A stretch of DNA of 64,000 nt, taken from Bacillus sp. (in: firmicutes). GTDB lineage: Bacteria > Bacillota > Bacilli > Bacillales > Bacillaceae. The first letter of the stretch is position 1; each line of letters starts with the position of its first letter. The position numbers and the translations under genes were made by a program. Positions 1 to 8,507 of this stretch are shown here, in pieces. A model generated the notes under the pieces. The model had not been told where the DNA came from, made no database searches, and saw nothing but the letters and a program-made list of their open reading frames with translations. The stretch lies in the NCBI GenBank assembly GCA_031180805.1, contig JAPSLL010000017.1, forward strand, positions 1-64,000. Direction: 5' to 3'.

Positions 1-75
1 TTCATCGTGCGGATTTTTGATCGAATTGGGGCAAAGCTTCGTAGCTTCATAGAACCGAATGGATCGCTAGATTAG
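1..75 (+). CDS. ABC transporter permease, C-terminal end only (partial)
   Basis: An open frame enters at base 1 and stops with TAG at 73-75, giving the last 24 residues of a protein whose start lies outside the window. The tail (RIFDRIGAKLRSFIEP) fits the cytoplasmic end of an OppC/NikC-type permease. The main argument is context: two matching ATPase genes follow 19 bases later, the usual gene order of peptide/nickel importers. The fragment is too short to name on its own sequence. Confidence 0.55.
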   Translation, partial: FIVRIFDRIGAKLRSFIEPNGSLD

Positions 76-94
76 AAGGGGAAGGAGTGAGCAT

Positions 95-1018
95 ATGGCT
101 ATTGTTGAAGTAGAAAATTTATCGATTACCTTTAAGCGATATACGTCTCGATTTAAACAGGTGAACCATCAGGTGATATCGAACTTGAATGTCTCCATTG
201 AGGCTGGAGAAATTGTTGCGGTTGTTGGGGCGAGCGGATCTGGAAAAAGCCTGCTAGCACATGCGCTATTAGGGATTCTCCCAAATCATGCGAATGTAAG
301 TGGCGCGATGACGTATAAAGGAGAACCGTTGACAGCAAAACGACAGGGAATGTTGCGGGGGAAGGAAATGTCTCTCGTTCCGCAATCAGTTCATTTTTTG
401 GATCCACTTATGAAAATCGGAAAACAAGTTCGGCAGTCGGCAAAACATCATAAGGCAGCGTTTTTACAGAAAAAGGTCTTTGAACGCTACCGTCTACCTG
501 AGAAAACCGAAAAGCTATATCCGTTTCAGCTTTCAGGAGGAATGGCGCGCCGAGCCCTTTTGGCGACAGCAGTTGTAAGTGAGGCAGAGCTTATCATTGC
601 CGATGAGCCTACACCAGGACTTGATTCGGCTGTCATCGAGGAGGCTTTAACAAATCTTCGCGAGCTTGCTGACAATGGATCTGCTATTTTGCTGATTACC
701 CATGATATTGAAGCTGCCTTAAAAATTGCCGATAAAATCGCGGTATTTTATGCAGGAACAACGGTTGAGGTAGCACCTGCTGCTGATTTTACAGGAAAAG
801 GGGAAAGGCTCCGCCACCCTTATAGTAAAGCGCTATGGAGGGCGTTACCGCAAAATGATTTCATCCCGATTCCAGGTGCTCAGCCACATCCAAGTGAGCT
901 TCCGCCTGGCTGTTTGTTTGCACCACGATGTAAATCTGCGACCTCTCAATGTAGACACGAGCAACCAACAAATCAAACAGTACGAAATGGAATGGTGAGG
1001 TGCTTTCATGCAACTTAA
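95..1018 (+). CDS. Peptide/nickel-type ABC transporter ATP-binding protein (NikD/OppD-like)
   Basis: A 307-residue ATPase that would power import of peptides, nickel or a metal chelate at the inner face of the membrane. Visible motifs are Walker A GASGSGKS (about residue 46), the signature LSGGM (about 147) and Walker B LIIADEPTPGLD. The C-terminal oligopeptide-transporter extension has the cysteine cluster CLFAPRCKSATSQC. The ATG follows GGGGAAGGAG at good spacing. The gene overlaps the next ATPase by 11 bases, so the two are translationally coupled. The substrate cannot be read from the ATPase alone; the Zur-controlled rpsN just downstream makes a metal-related substrate possible but does not prove it. 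Confidence 0.85.
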   Translation: MAIVEVENLSITFKRYTSRFKQVNHQVISNLNVSIEAGEIVAVVGASGSGKSLLAHALLGILPNHANVSGAMTYKGEPLTAKRQGMLRGKEMSLVPQSVHFLDPLMKIGKQVRQSAKHHKAAFLQKKVFERYRLPEKTEKLYPFQLSGGMARRALLATAVVSEAELIIADEPTPGLDSAVIEEALTNLRELADNGSAILLITHDIEAALKIADKIAVFYAGTTVEVAPAADFTGKGERLRHPYSKALWRALPQNDFIPIPGAQPHPSELPPGCLFAPRCKSATSQCRHEQPTNQTVRNGMVRCFHAT

Positions 1019-1607
1019 TGCAACGAACATTAGCTTTCGATATCGAGCAGGACCCTGGCTATTCAAAGCGATGAATCTCGTCATCAATCCTGGGGAAATC
1101 GTTGGTCTTACCGGCTCAAGTGGCTGTGGGAAAACGACGCTTTGTAAAATCATCGCGGGGTATGAGCAGGCAATCGAAGGTGAAATTTCCATCGACGATC
1201 AGCCTTTACCAAGGAGCGGCTACAATCCAGTTCAATTAGTTTTTCAGCATCCAGAAAAGACAGTTAATCCGCGTTGGACGATGAAAAAAATTGTTACGGA
1301 AGGATGGACACCAGATAAGGAGCTCCTCGATTTACTAGGAATCCAGCAGGAATGGTTAACTCGCCGCCCGAGTGAACTATCAGGGGGTGAGCTTCAACGA
1401 TTTTGTATCGCAAGAGCATTAGCACCGGGGACTCGGTATTTAATTGCAGATGAAATGACCGCAATGCTTGATGCGATCACCCAAGCACAAATCTGGCATG
1501 TTCTGCAAAAGATTGCCTGGGAAAGAAAAATGGGGATTCTCGTTGTTAGTCATGAACGGTCATTAATTCAAAGACTTTGTGATAGAGTTGTTGAAATGAA
1601 GGGGTAA
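1008..1607 (+). CDS. Peptide/nickel-type ABC transporter ATP-binding protein (NikE/OppF-like)
   Basis: Second ATPase of the importer, 199 residues. It has Walker A GSSGCGKT (about residue 36), signature LSGGE (about 125) and Walker B YLIADEMTAMLDAI. It is shorter than classical OppF/NikE (roughly 260 or more) because it lacks the C-terminal oligopeptide extension. Its Walker B ends in DEMTA rather than DEPTS, as in several NikE-type proteins. It starts inside the end of the upstream ATPase gene and is the last gene of the operon, followed by a hairpin terminator. Confidence 0.82.
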   Translation: MQLNATNISFRYRAGPWLFKAMNLVINPGEIVGLTGSSGCGKTTLCKIIAGYEQAIEGEISIDDQPLPRSGYNPVQLVFQHPEKTVNPRWTMKKIVTEGWTPDKELLDLLGIQQEWLTRRPSELSGGELQRFCIARALAPGTRYLIADEMTAMLDAITQAQIWHVLQKIAWERKMGILVVSHERSLIQRLCDRVVEMKG

Positions 1608-1629
1608 GGGAAAAATGAATAATCATAAC

Positions 1630-1665
1630 AAAGGTCAATGCTGTTAAAGGGTATTGACCTTTTTG
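1630..1665 (+). terminator. Rho-independent terminator of the ABC operon
   Basis: Stem AAGGTCAATG / TATTGACCTT around a short loop, followed by TTTTTG. It lies 23 bases after the stop of the second ATPase gene. Confidence 0.8.
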
Positions 1666-1753
1666 TTTGGTATTAACACTAAACTTAATGGGGGAGTGAG
1701 TAGGAAAATTGCAGTCAACTAGTTTTTGAGATTTATCAATCAGGAGGTAATAC

Positions 1754-1782
1754 TTGAGTTTTCCAAAAATAGATGATAAATT
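1754..1782 (+). promoter_or_regulatory. Candidate sigma-A promoter of rpsN
   Basis: TTGAGT (1754-1759), 17 bases, then TAAATT (1777-1782). The Zur box begins eight bases downstream and would cover the transcription start, as expected for repression. The -10 is imperfect. Confidence 0.5.
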
Positions 1783-1789
1783 AAGATTT

Positions 1790-1810
1790 AAATCGTAATT
1801 ATTACGATTT
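1790..1810 (+). promoter_or_regulatory. Zur box
   Basis: A perfect 10-1-10 palindrome, AAATCGTAAT-T-ATTACGATTT. Its core TCGTAATnATTACGA is the Bacillus Zur operator. It sits between the candidate promoter and rpsN, so rpsN should be derepressed when zinc is scarce. Confidence 0.92.
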
Positions 1811-1869
1811 ATAACAAGTAGTGATAGGGAGAGATTTCTTCTCCCAAATAGCTGAAAGGAAGGTTTTAA

Positions 1870-2139
1870 TTGGCCAAAAAATCAAAGGTTGCAAAGGCTA
1901 AGCAGCGTCAGGAAATAGTCGAAAAGTACGCGAGCTTACGAAAAGAGTTAAAGGCAAAGGGTGATTATGAAGCTCTTCGAAAATTACCGCGGGATTCCTC
2001 ACCAACGCGCTTACACAATCGCTGTGAATTAACAGGAAGACCAAGAGGGTATTTACGAAAATTTGGCATGTCGCGAATTGCCTTTCGTGAGCTTGCTCAT
2101 AAAGGTCAGATTCCAGGGGTGAAAAAATCTAGCTGGTAA
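1870..2139 (+). CDS. rpsN: 30S ribosomal protein S14, zinc-independent paralogue
   Basis: An 89-residue S14 of the small ribosomal subunit. It has the family core [23 protein letters not shown] and ends [12 protein letters not shown]. The long form with a single cysteine lacks the four-cysteine zinc ribbon of the 61-residue housekeeping S14, so this is the C-minus paralogue (YhzA in B. subtilis) that replaces the zinc form during zinc starvation. The start is TTG after GAAAGGAAGG. The Zur box upstream agrees with this role. It is transcribed alone, between two terminators. Confidence 0.93.
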   Translation: MAKKSKVAKAKQRQEIVEKYASLRKELKAKGDYEALRKLPRDSSPTRLHNRCELTGRPRGYLRKFGMSRIAFRELAHKGQIPGVKKSSW

Positions 2140-2147
2140 GATGTAGG

Positions 2148-2182
2148 ACTGATGTTCAGTACATGTGGGCATCAGTTTTTTT
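2148..2182 (+). terminator. Terminator of rpsN
   Basis: Stem ACTGATG (2148-2154) and CATCAGT (2170-2176) followed by a run of T. Confidence 0.8.
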
Positions 2183-2354
2183 ATTTTTGTAAAAAATTTC
2201 AAATTTTGATTGTGCCATGTATCATCTGACTATACTAAACGTAAACTTTACTTTGGAGGCGATCTTGCAAAATACCAATGTGTTGTAAATAGGTAATGTT
2301 GCTGTTGGTGAAATGAATCCTCGACCCAAAAGATATGAAAGGTAGGTGAGAAAA

Positions 2355-2717
2355 ATGTATGCCAATCGGTTAAAGGAGTTAAGGCTAAAGCATGGTTATA
2401 CAATGGAAGAGGTCGGACGAAAAATCGGAATAAAAAAGTCTAGCTATGCATCGTATGAATCTCGATACCGCCAGCCACCTCTTGAAAAATTAAAAAGCCT
2501 TTCTAAATTATACGGTGTCTCAGTAGACTATATCCTCGGGCTATCGAATGAACGCAGTACAGTAGAGTTTATGCAAATGAGACTAAAAGAGGTTTGCCTG
2601 AAAAGAGGTCTTCAGTGGGATGGGCTTGAGGTTCCTGATGATGTCCTTGTATTGCTTGAAAGTGTATTAGATAGAGCGAGTCAGCAGCAGGTTGCAGGAG
2701 ATAATCAAATATCATAA
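2355..2717 (+). CDS. XRE-family helix-turn-helix regulator
   Basis: A 120-residue cytoplasmic DNA-binding protein. An N-terminal HTH_3/XRE domain (about residues 3-58) includes LKELRLKHGYTMEEVGRKIG and SYASYESRYRQPPLEKL, then the usual tail LYGVSVDYILGLS. The C-terminal 55 residues are unlike any domain I recognise. I chose ATG 2355, five bases after AGGTGAG, over the in-frame GTG at 2346, which lies inside that ribosome site. The gene stands alone between rpsN and the ger operon. Target unknown. Confidence 0.82.
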   Translation: MYANRLKELRLKHGYTMEEVGRKIGIKKSSYASYESRYRQPPLEKLKSLSKLYGVSVDYILGLSNERSTVEFMQMRLKEVCLKRGLQWDGLEVPDDVLVLLESVLDRASQQQVAGDNQIS

Positions 2718-2768
2718 ACAAGACGAAGGGATGCCTTAGGGGAATCCTTTTTTTTATGCAAATCTTTA

Positions 2769-2799
2769 TGAATGGTAATGTGAGAAACTGCCATACTAA
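2769..2799 (+). promoter_or_regulatory. Sigma-G-type promoter of the ger operon
   Basis: TGAATG (2769-2774), 17 bases, then CATACTAA (2792-2799). This matches the forespore sigma-G consensus TGAATA / CATACTA with one mismatch in the -35. It is 73 bases before the first ger gene, and germinant-receptor operons are known sigma-G targets. Read by eye only. Confidence 0.7.
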
Positions 2800-2871
2800 C
2801 AGCATAGTTCGCTTTAAGTGAACGATGACGAGGAGCTTCAAGGCGATTAGGGTATAAGGAGGGGACAGGTA

Positions 2872-4494
2872 TTGGCTCTTTTTAAGGGAATATTTAAAAA
2901 GAAGAAGCAGATCACCTCTCAGCTTCCAAAGCCTTCAAGTCAGGTAATGGATGATTTGAAACATCTGAGCACGAACGTACAAGAAGGAGATGCTCTCAAG
3001 AATATCGAGGATATCTTTGGTGAGGATCATGATTTTGTGAAACGAGAAATTATTGCGTTAGAACATATTCCCGCAACAATCCTTTATTTGAATAGCATTA
3101 CAGATAAGGATGCTATTAGTAAAGAGGTGATGAAGCCTCTTACAGAATCGAAGGCATGTCAACAAGGAAACGAAGCAGTAAAAGACTATGTATTGAAAAA
3201 AGTATTGTTTCATGCAGATGTGAAAACAGAAACAGAGCTAACGAAAATTGTTGAGGGGTTAATTCGTGGGAACACAGTGTTAATTATTAATGGGATTAAC
3301 GATGTCTTTTTAATTAATACATATAAGACAGATAAGCGGAGTATTTCTCAGCCAGATACTGAGCAGGTTATTCGTGGTTCTAGAGAAGGGTTTATTGAAA
3401 ATTTACAAAGTAATACAGCGCTTATTCGTGCGCGTATTCCGATCCCTGATTTAAGAGTGAAATCATTAAAAATTGGGACGATGACACAGACAAATGTTGT
3501 GATCTGTTACATTGATGGAGTTGCCAATCATGCTTTAGTAGCGGATGTTGAAAAAAGGCTAAATAATATTCATGTTGACCGGATTCTTGATGCTGGCTAT
3601 GTTGAGCAGTTTATCCAGGATAATCCTCGTTCACCATTTCCTCAAGTAAAGAGCACGGAGAGACCTGATGTGACGGTGGGAAATTTACTTGAGGGGAGAG
3701 TATGTATTTTAGTTGATGGCTCCCCATTTGTTTTGATTGTTCCTGCCACCTTTGCCCAGTTCTATCAAACAAGTGAGGATTATAATGAACGGTTCATTAT
3801 GGTTAGTGCGGTTCGAATCGTTCGCGTGGTTGCTTTATTATTTTCTCTTATTATGCCTTCACTATATGTGGCGATCCTTTCCTACCATCCCGAGCTGATC
3901 CCGACAGCGTTTGCGGTAGCCATTACAAGTGGAAGAGCAGGTGTCCCATTTCCAGCGGTTGTTGAGGTATTTCTTATGGAAGCAGCAATGGAAATTTTAC
4001 GTGAGGCAACGGTTCGGATGCCTAAGCAGGTAGGGGGAGCCTTGTCCATTGTCGGGGTGCTTGTTATTGGGCAGGCTGCGGTTGAGGCAGGCTTTGTAAG
4101 TCCAATTACAGTTGTTGTTATTGCGTTAACGACAATCGGCTCCTTTGCAACTCCGGCGTATAATATGGCGATTGGATTTCGGATGATGCGGTTTCCGCTT
4201 TTGATTATGACAGGATTATTAGGATTTTACGGTCTAGTGCTAGGACTATTATTAGTCAATAATCATGTTTTGTCATTAAAGTCGTTCGGTGTTCCGTATT
4301 TTAGTCCAATGGCACCGCTTAACTTCGGAGGACTAAAGGATACTGTTATTCGCGCGCCGTTAAATTGGCTATTGGATCGTCCTGAGGAATTACATCCTGT
4401 AAATAAAAGAAGAATTCGACCAAATGACCTTGGGCCAACGAATCCTTTGGCAGATGAACATGTCAATAGGGAAGGTGGGGACAAGAAAAAATGA
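2872..4494 (+). CDS. Spore germination protein, GerA family (receptor A subunit)
   Basis: A 540-residue subunit of a spore inner-membrane germinant receptor. The N-terminal hydrophilic half (about 1-300) contains the family signature PRSPFPQVKSTERPD near residue 250. The C-terminal half carries hydrophobic segments and the conserved stretch TSGRAGVPFPAVVEVFLMEAAMEILREA-like region near residues 350-375. The tail is basic. It starts with TTG after a strong TAAGGAGGGG. It overlaps the B-subunit gene by four bases (ATGA) and is the first of three genes in A-B-C order. The nutrient recognised cannot be predicted. Confidence 0.95.
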   Translation: MALFKGIFKKKKQITSQLPKPSSQVMDDLKHLSTNVQEGDALKNIEDIFGEDHDFVKREIIALEHIPATILYLNSITDKDAISKEVMKPLTESKACQQGNEAVKDYVLKKVLFHADVKTETELTKIVEGLIRGNTVLIINGINDVFLINTYKTDKRSISQPDTEQVIRGSREGFIENLQSNTALIRARIPIPDLRVKSLKIGTMTQTNVVICYIDGVANHALVADVEKRLNNIHVDRILDAGYVEQFIQDNPRSPFPQVKSTERPDVTVGNLLEGRVCILVDGSPFVLIVPATFAQFYQTSEDYNERFIMVSAVRIVRVVALLFSLIMPSLYVAILSYHPELIPTAFAVAITSGRAGVPFPAVVEVFLMEAAMEILREATVRMPKQVGGALSIVGVLVIGQAAVEAGFVSPITVVVIALTTIGSFATPAYNMAIGFRMMRFPLLIMTGLLGFYGLVLGLLLVNNHVLSLKSFGVPYFSPMAPLNFGGLKDTVIRAPLNWLLDRPEELHPVNKRRIRPNDLGPTNPLADEHVNREGGDKKK

Positions 4495-5624
4495 TGAATG
4501 AACCTAGACGAATTAGTGTTTTCCAGGCAGCGGCTATTATGGTTAACAGCTCAATAGGAGTGAGCCTGCTTGCCTTGCCACGGATTGCGAGTGAGAAGGC
4601 TGGTAGTGGTGCCTTATTTGTGACATTACTTGCCGTCATACTTTTTATCACTAGCGTCTGGATTTGTTCTACTTTAGCAAAGAGATTCCCGAAAGAATCG
4701 TTTCTAGCCTATAGTCAAGCGATAATTGGAAAACGATTAGGGAAGATTGCAGCTTTTATTATGATTTGTTTTTTTCTCTTTACCACATCGATTGTTTTAA
4801 GAGAGTTTGGAGAGGTATTGAGCACATCCTTGATGCAGGAGACTCCAATCTCTGTGACGATTTTATCGATGCTTGTATTAATTGCGATAACAACAAGAAA
4901 TAACATCACAACGATATCGTATTTTCATACCTATTACCTGCCGTTTATCGTTATCCCTATTATTGCTATTGTGATAATTGCCTTTAAAGATATTGATTGG
5001 CGCCACTTGAAGCCCTTTTTAGGGAATGAAACAACGCTTGCCGATTATGTAAGTGGTGGAATTTCGATTGCTGGTCTCCCGTTTATTCCAATTACGTTGT
5101 TTATTATATTTGTTATTGCCCCACATATGGTAGAACCGAAACGAATTGTGAAAGGGGTATTGTCAGGTGCCTTCGTTGCGGCTATTGTGTTTTTTCTTGC
5201 TACTGGGATTACTTTAGCCGTATTCGGTGCAGAGGAATTAAAAAAGTCGATGTGGCCAATGCTTGTGTTAACACGTATGTCAGAGCTTCCTAGCTCGATT
5301 TTAGAGAGACTCGATATTCTTTTTCTCATGGTTTGGATTATTTCGGCCTTTACGACTTTGTTATCAGGCTATTTGATTTGTATTGAATTTGCCAGTCAAT
5401 TATTTCGATTAAGAAGTCATCGTGTGCTATCGTATCTTGCTCTTCCGTTTCTCTATGCGCTCACATTTTATCCGAGAAATGCCCTTCATTTATCGCAAAT
5501 TATGAGTAAAGTCGGAGTTTGGAGTGTAGTGATAACAACAGGCTACCCACTTGTTCTTTTATTGATTGCCATCATGAGAGGAAAGGAGGGCAAAGCTTGT
5601 GAAAGGTCAAATACGACAAAGTAG
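4491..5624 (+). CDS. Spore germination permease-like protein, GerB family (receptor B subunit)
   Basis: A 377-residue polytopic membrane protein of the APC superfamily, the permease-like B subunit of the germinant receptor. About ten hydrophobic segments are visible. The N-terminal motif RISVFQAAAIMVNSSIGVSLLALPR is typical (residues 5-29; broken helix with small residues). Start ATG overlaps the A-subunit stop; the end overlaps the C-subunit start by 26 bases, so all three are coupled. The B subunit usually influences germinant specificity. Confidence 0.93.
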   Translation: MMNEPRRISVFQAAAIMVNSSIGVSLLALPRIASEKAGSGALFVTLLAVILFITSVWICSTLAKRFPKESFLAYSQAIIGKRLGKIAAFIMICFFLFTTSIVLREFGEVLSTSLMQETPISVTILSMLVLIAITTRNNITTISYFHTYYLPFIVIPIIAIVIIAFKDIDWRHLKPFLGNETTLADYVSGGISIAGLPFIPITLFIIFVIAPHMVEPKRIVKGVLSGAFVAAIVFFLATGITLAVFGAEELKKSMWPMLVLTRMSELPSSILERLDILFLMVWIISAFTTLLSGYLICIEFASQLFRLRSHRVLSYLALPFLYALTFYPRNALHLSQIMSKVGVWSVVITTGYPLVLLLIAIMRGKEGKACERSNTTK

Positions 5625-6819
5625 CAAATGGTTTCTAATCATTTCCGTTTTCGTCCTTTTAGCGGGGTGCTGGGATCGCAAGGAAATTGAAGAAAGGGCA
5701 ACAATTTTAGGACTTGCGATTGATTTAGCTAAGGAGGATGAAGAGTCTTCAGCCATTACACATCCGGATAATGAAGAGATGCCAACCTCCAATTTAGGGA
5801 AAATTAAAGTAACCGCTCAGCTTGCTGTACCAGGACAAATTCCTCTAGGACCGTCCCAAGGGGATAGTGGGAGCTCCTCACAGGATAAAGTATGGATAGT
5901 AGAAGGAATTGGCCATACGATCGATGATGCGATGCAGGCTCTTCAGCAGCAGCTGGCATTTCAAGTCTTCTTTGGCCAATTACAGGTTATTATTCTATCT
6001 GAGGATGTTGCGAAAAAAGGGGTTGAGCATATCAATGAATATTTACGAAGAAGACCAGAAATAAGACGAACGGCATGGATGGCTGTTAATGAAAAGAATG
6101 CAGCAAAAACGATGAAGGCGGCGCCAAAGCTTGAAAGAATTCCAGCCATTTATTTATCAACTGTTTTTGAAGAGGCTGTCAAAATGGGCAAGTTTCCAGA
6201 TGATGATTTAGGCGGATTTTGGGTTGACCTCTCGAATAAAGGTCAGGATGCCTTCCTGCCATTTATTACAGTTAAGGGTAAGGAAAATATCGAAATAAGT
6301 GGAATAGCGTACTTTAACGATACAAGGATGGTAGGAAAAACGAGGCCTTATCAAATTGCCTATTTTAATGGATTAACAGGAAAAAATCCAGGTGGTTCTG
6401 TTGCGATCGTTAAACTTGATGAAGAGAAATCGGTCATGTTCCAATCAACGAAGCGAAAGGCAGAATACAAGGCAAAGATTAAAAACGGGAAGCCAGAATT
6501 CAAGGTGAATGTAGAGGTTACAGGAATTATTCGCGAAAAGAATACAAATAAGATAAAATTGGATGATCATCAAACGATAAGGAAAATCGAAACAATCGCA
6601 GCGGAATTATTTAAAAAGGAATATGTCGCACTCATTAAAGAAACTCAGGAAAAAAAGTCTGATATATTTGGTTTTGGTGAATATGTACGTGGAGATTTAC
6701 CCACCTATTGGGATGAAAACGTAAAAACATCTGATAAGTGGAAGGAGATTTACAAGGATTTGAAGGTGGAGGTTACAGCAAAAGTGAAAATCGATCGTGT
6801 TGGGATGAAGGCTTCCTAA
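5599..6819 (+). CDS. Spore germination lipoprotein, GerC family (receptor C subunit)
   Basis: A 406-residue lipoprotein subunit of the germinant receptor. The N-terminal signal has lipobox LLAG-C and then WDRKEIEERA, the hallmark of Ger(x)C proteins. The middle region IVEGIGHTIDDAMQALQQQL and the following FFGQLQVIILSEDVAKKG are also typical. The GTG start follows AAAGGAGGGCAAAGCTT. Last gene of the ger operon, with a terminator right at its stop codon. Confidence 0.94.
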   Translation: MKGQIRQSSKWFLIISVFVLLAGCWDRKEIEERATILGLAIDLAKEDEESSAITHPDNEEMPTSNLGKIKVTAQLAVPGQIPLGPSQGDSGSSSQDKVWIVEGIGHTIDDAMQALQQQLAFQVFFGQLQVIILSEDVAKKGVEHINEYLRRRPEIRRTAWMAVNEKNAAKTMKAAPKLERIPAIYLSTVFEEAVKMGKFPDDDLGGFWVDLSNKGQDAFLPFITVKGKENIEISGIAYFNDTRMVGKTRPYQIAYFNGLTGKNPGGSVAIVKLDEEKSVMFQSTKRKAEYKAKIKNGKPEFKVNVEVTGIIREKNTNKIKLDDHQTIRKIETIAAELFKKEYVALIKETQEKKSDIFGFGEYVRGDLPTYWDENVKTSDKWKEIYKDLKVEVTAKVKIDRVGMKAS

Positions 6820-6837
6820 ATTGTAGGAAGTCTTTTT
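6808..6837 (+). terminator. Terminator of the ger operon
   Basis: Stem CTTCCTA (6812-6818) / TAGGAAG (6824-6830) followed by TCTTTTT. The 5' arm overlaps the stop codon of the GerC gene. Confidence 0.8.
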
Positions 6838-6913
6838 GAATAGGAGAATTTCCACGTAACGTGTTATTCTTAAAAAGAAGTAATGAAAGTACTAGAAGAA
6901 TATAGGTGAAAAC

Positions 6914-7561
6914 ATGGCGAAAAAGTGGAAAATAGAACAGCCAAGAATTCCAGAAAATTTAACAGAAATGAACTTTCAGGAAATTCATGAGAGAGAAGAA
7001 CCGTACTTAACGGATTGTCTTATTTCAAACTGTGTGATTGAAAGAGAGCGGATTGAAAGGGCGGAGCTATCGCAAATCGTTTTTAAAAATGTAACGTTTA
7101 GTGATGTTTCCTTACATCGCCTTGAATTACTTGATGTCGTCTTTGAGGATTGTGATTTATCAAATGCGGATTTAATCGGGGCGATCATCCATCGTGTTGA
7201 ATTCAAAAACACGAAATTACTAGGAACAAATTTTTCCGAGGCTAGTATGGAAAATGTCTTGTTTGAAAATTGTAATTTAAACTTAAGTTCACTTGGCTAT
7301 GCAAGCATGAAGCAAGTCAAATTTAATCATAGCCCACTCAGAACAGCGGATTTTTACGAATGTCGACTTGCAAAGGTTCTTTTTGAGCATTGTGACTTGA
7401 ATGAAGTGAATTTTGGCGAAACGTCTTTAAAGGGAATCGATATTAGCAGCTCTACATTTGAGCAATTAACCGTATCATTAGAGGATTTAAAGGGCTGTAC
7501 GGTCTCACAGGATCAGGCACTTGGCTTTGCTGCGATGCTAGGGTTGAAAATTAAGAGTTAA
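6914..7561 (+). CDS. Pentapeptide-repeat protein (Qnr-like fold)
   Basis: A 215-residue protein in which, from about residue 35 to 190, nearly every fifth residue is L, F or V and the preceding positions are A, C, N or S (for example CDLSNADLIGA). This predicts a right-handed quadrilateral beta helix. The C-terminal VSQDQALGFAAMLGLKIKS resembles the dimerisation tail of Qnr-type proteins, which mimic DNA and protect gyrase from quinolones. Whether this one acts on gyrase is inference. It stands alone with its own ribosome site (AGGTGA) and terminator. Confidence 0.85.
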   Translation: MAKKWKIEQPRIPENLTEMNFQEIHEREEPYLTDCLISNCVIERERIERAELSQIVFKNVTFSDVSLHRLELLDVVFEDCDLSNADLIGAIIHRVEFKNTKLLGTNFSEASMENVLFENCNLNLSSLGYASMKQVKFNHSPLRTADFYECRLAKVLFEHCDLNEVNFGETSLKGIDISSSTFEQLTVSLEDLKGCTVSQDQALGFAAMLGLKIKS

Positions 7562-7630
7562 TTGTGATAACAGGCAATGCTAATGATAATAAGTAACTAT
7601 ATTGAATAGATTGTTACTGTTTTTGCAGGT

Positions 7631-7690
7631 AAAACCTAAGATGACTTGAAGACTAAATTGTCGCGTCGTTTTAGGTTTTTTATTTTTTTG
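7631..7690 (+). terminator. Terminator after the pentapeptide-repeat gene
   Basis: Long stem-loop with arms AAAACCTAA (7631-7639) and TTTTAGGTTTT (7669-7680), followed by a T-rich tail. Confidence 0.7.
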
Positions 7691-7928
7691 TGACTTTTTT
7701 TATTAGCGTAGAAAGCGATCGTTTGTTAGGGGGATAACGATATTTTTAAATAAAGAGTTTAATAATATATTTAATTGTAAAAAAATTAATGAGCAATTAA
7801 AGTATAATAAAGGAAATGGTAATAATAGGTTTTTCTAGGAACAAATGATTAGATTTAAATATTGGAGAATCAAAACAAATCAATAAAATTATTTAAATAA
7901 ACAATAGCAGTTGAGAAGGAGAATAAAA
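7691..7928. other. AT-rich intergenic region, no gene seen
   Basis: The stretch between the terminator and the next start is strongly A+T rich with poly-A runs. I see no open frame with a ribosome site and no clear operator. Confidence 0.5.
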
Positions 7929-8363
7929 TTGGAAATGGAAATATTGAATAAAAATATATCTAAAATAGTAAATATAGTCCCCTTTTGTTTTTTAACTTTA
8001 GTAGTTTCTTCAATCTTTTTCTTTCTATTTTTAAGTATTCCAGAAGGGGAATACCTTTATTTTCTATTAATATCATTATTTACTGTTATTCCCTTATATT
8101 GTGTGATTACTTATTCAATTTTTACTATACCTCTTCAAATTTTTCTGAATAGAAATCCTAAAAAATTTAATTTAGTTTATCTTGTCTTTTATATTCTTTG
8201 TTCATTTGTAGCAATCTTTATCTTATTTACAGGATTTTTTAATGTATCATCAATAGATTTGCTAAAAATGGAAGGGTATTATAAATGTAGTTTCTCCTCA
8301 GCCCTTATTTTTGGTTTTGGGACTCTATCTTTTTGCAAAAAAACGAAAATATTCTCTAGATAA
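7929..8363 (+). CDS. Small hypothetical membrane protein
   Basis: A 144-residue protein with about four transmembrane helices, roughly residues 15-38, 43-65, 83-105 and 120-137, and short basic loops. I chose TTG 7929 because GAAGGAG lies seven bases upstream; a TTG 18 bases earlier would sit inside that site. The base composition is lower in GC than its neighbours, which may reflect transfer. I do not recognise the family. The tail KKTKIFSR is basic, suggesting a cytoplasmic C-terminus. Confidence 0.6.
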   Translation: MEMEILNKNISKIVNIVPFCFLTLVVSSIFFFLFLSIPEGEYLYFLLISLFTVIPLYCVITYSIFTIPLQIFLNRNPKKFNLVYLVFYILCSFVAIFILFTGFFNVSSIDLLKMEGYYKCSFSSALIFGFGTLSFCKKTKIFSR

Positions 8364-8507
8364 CATAAATCGCATAATCAGGAGTTGTTTTATTTCACAA
8401 TACTGTTGTTCTTCGCAGAAAAAAAGGATTATGTGAATCTTCCACGTGTATAGTTTAGCAAAAATTAGCCATTTTAAAATTGACTACTTAAAGAAATGGT
8501 GATAATT

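Noticed and set aside
2265-2288. Seven-codon frame behind TTTGGAGGCGATC upstream of the XRE gene
   Set aside because: The ribosome site is good but the frame is too short, and starts with TTG; I see no attenuator structure around it.
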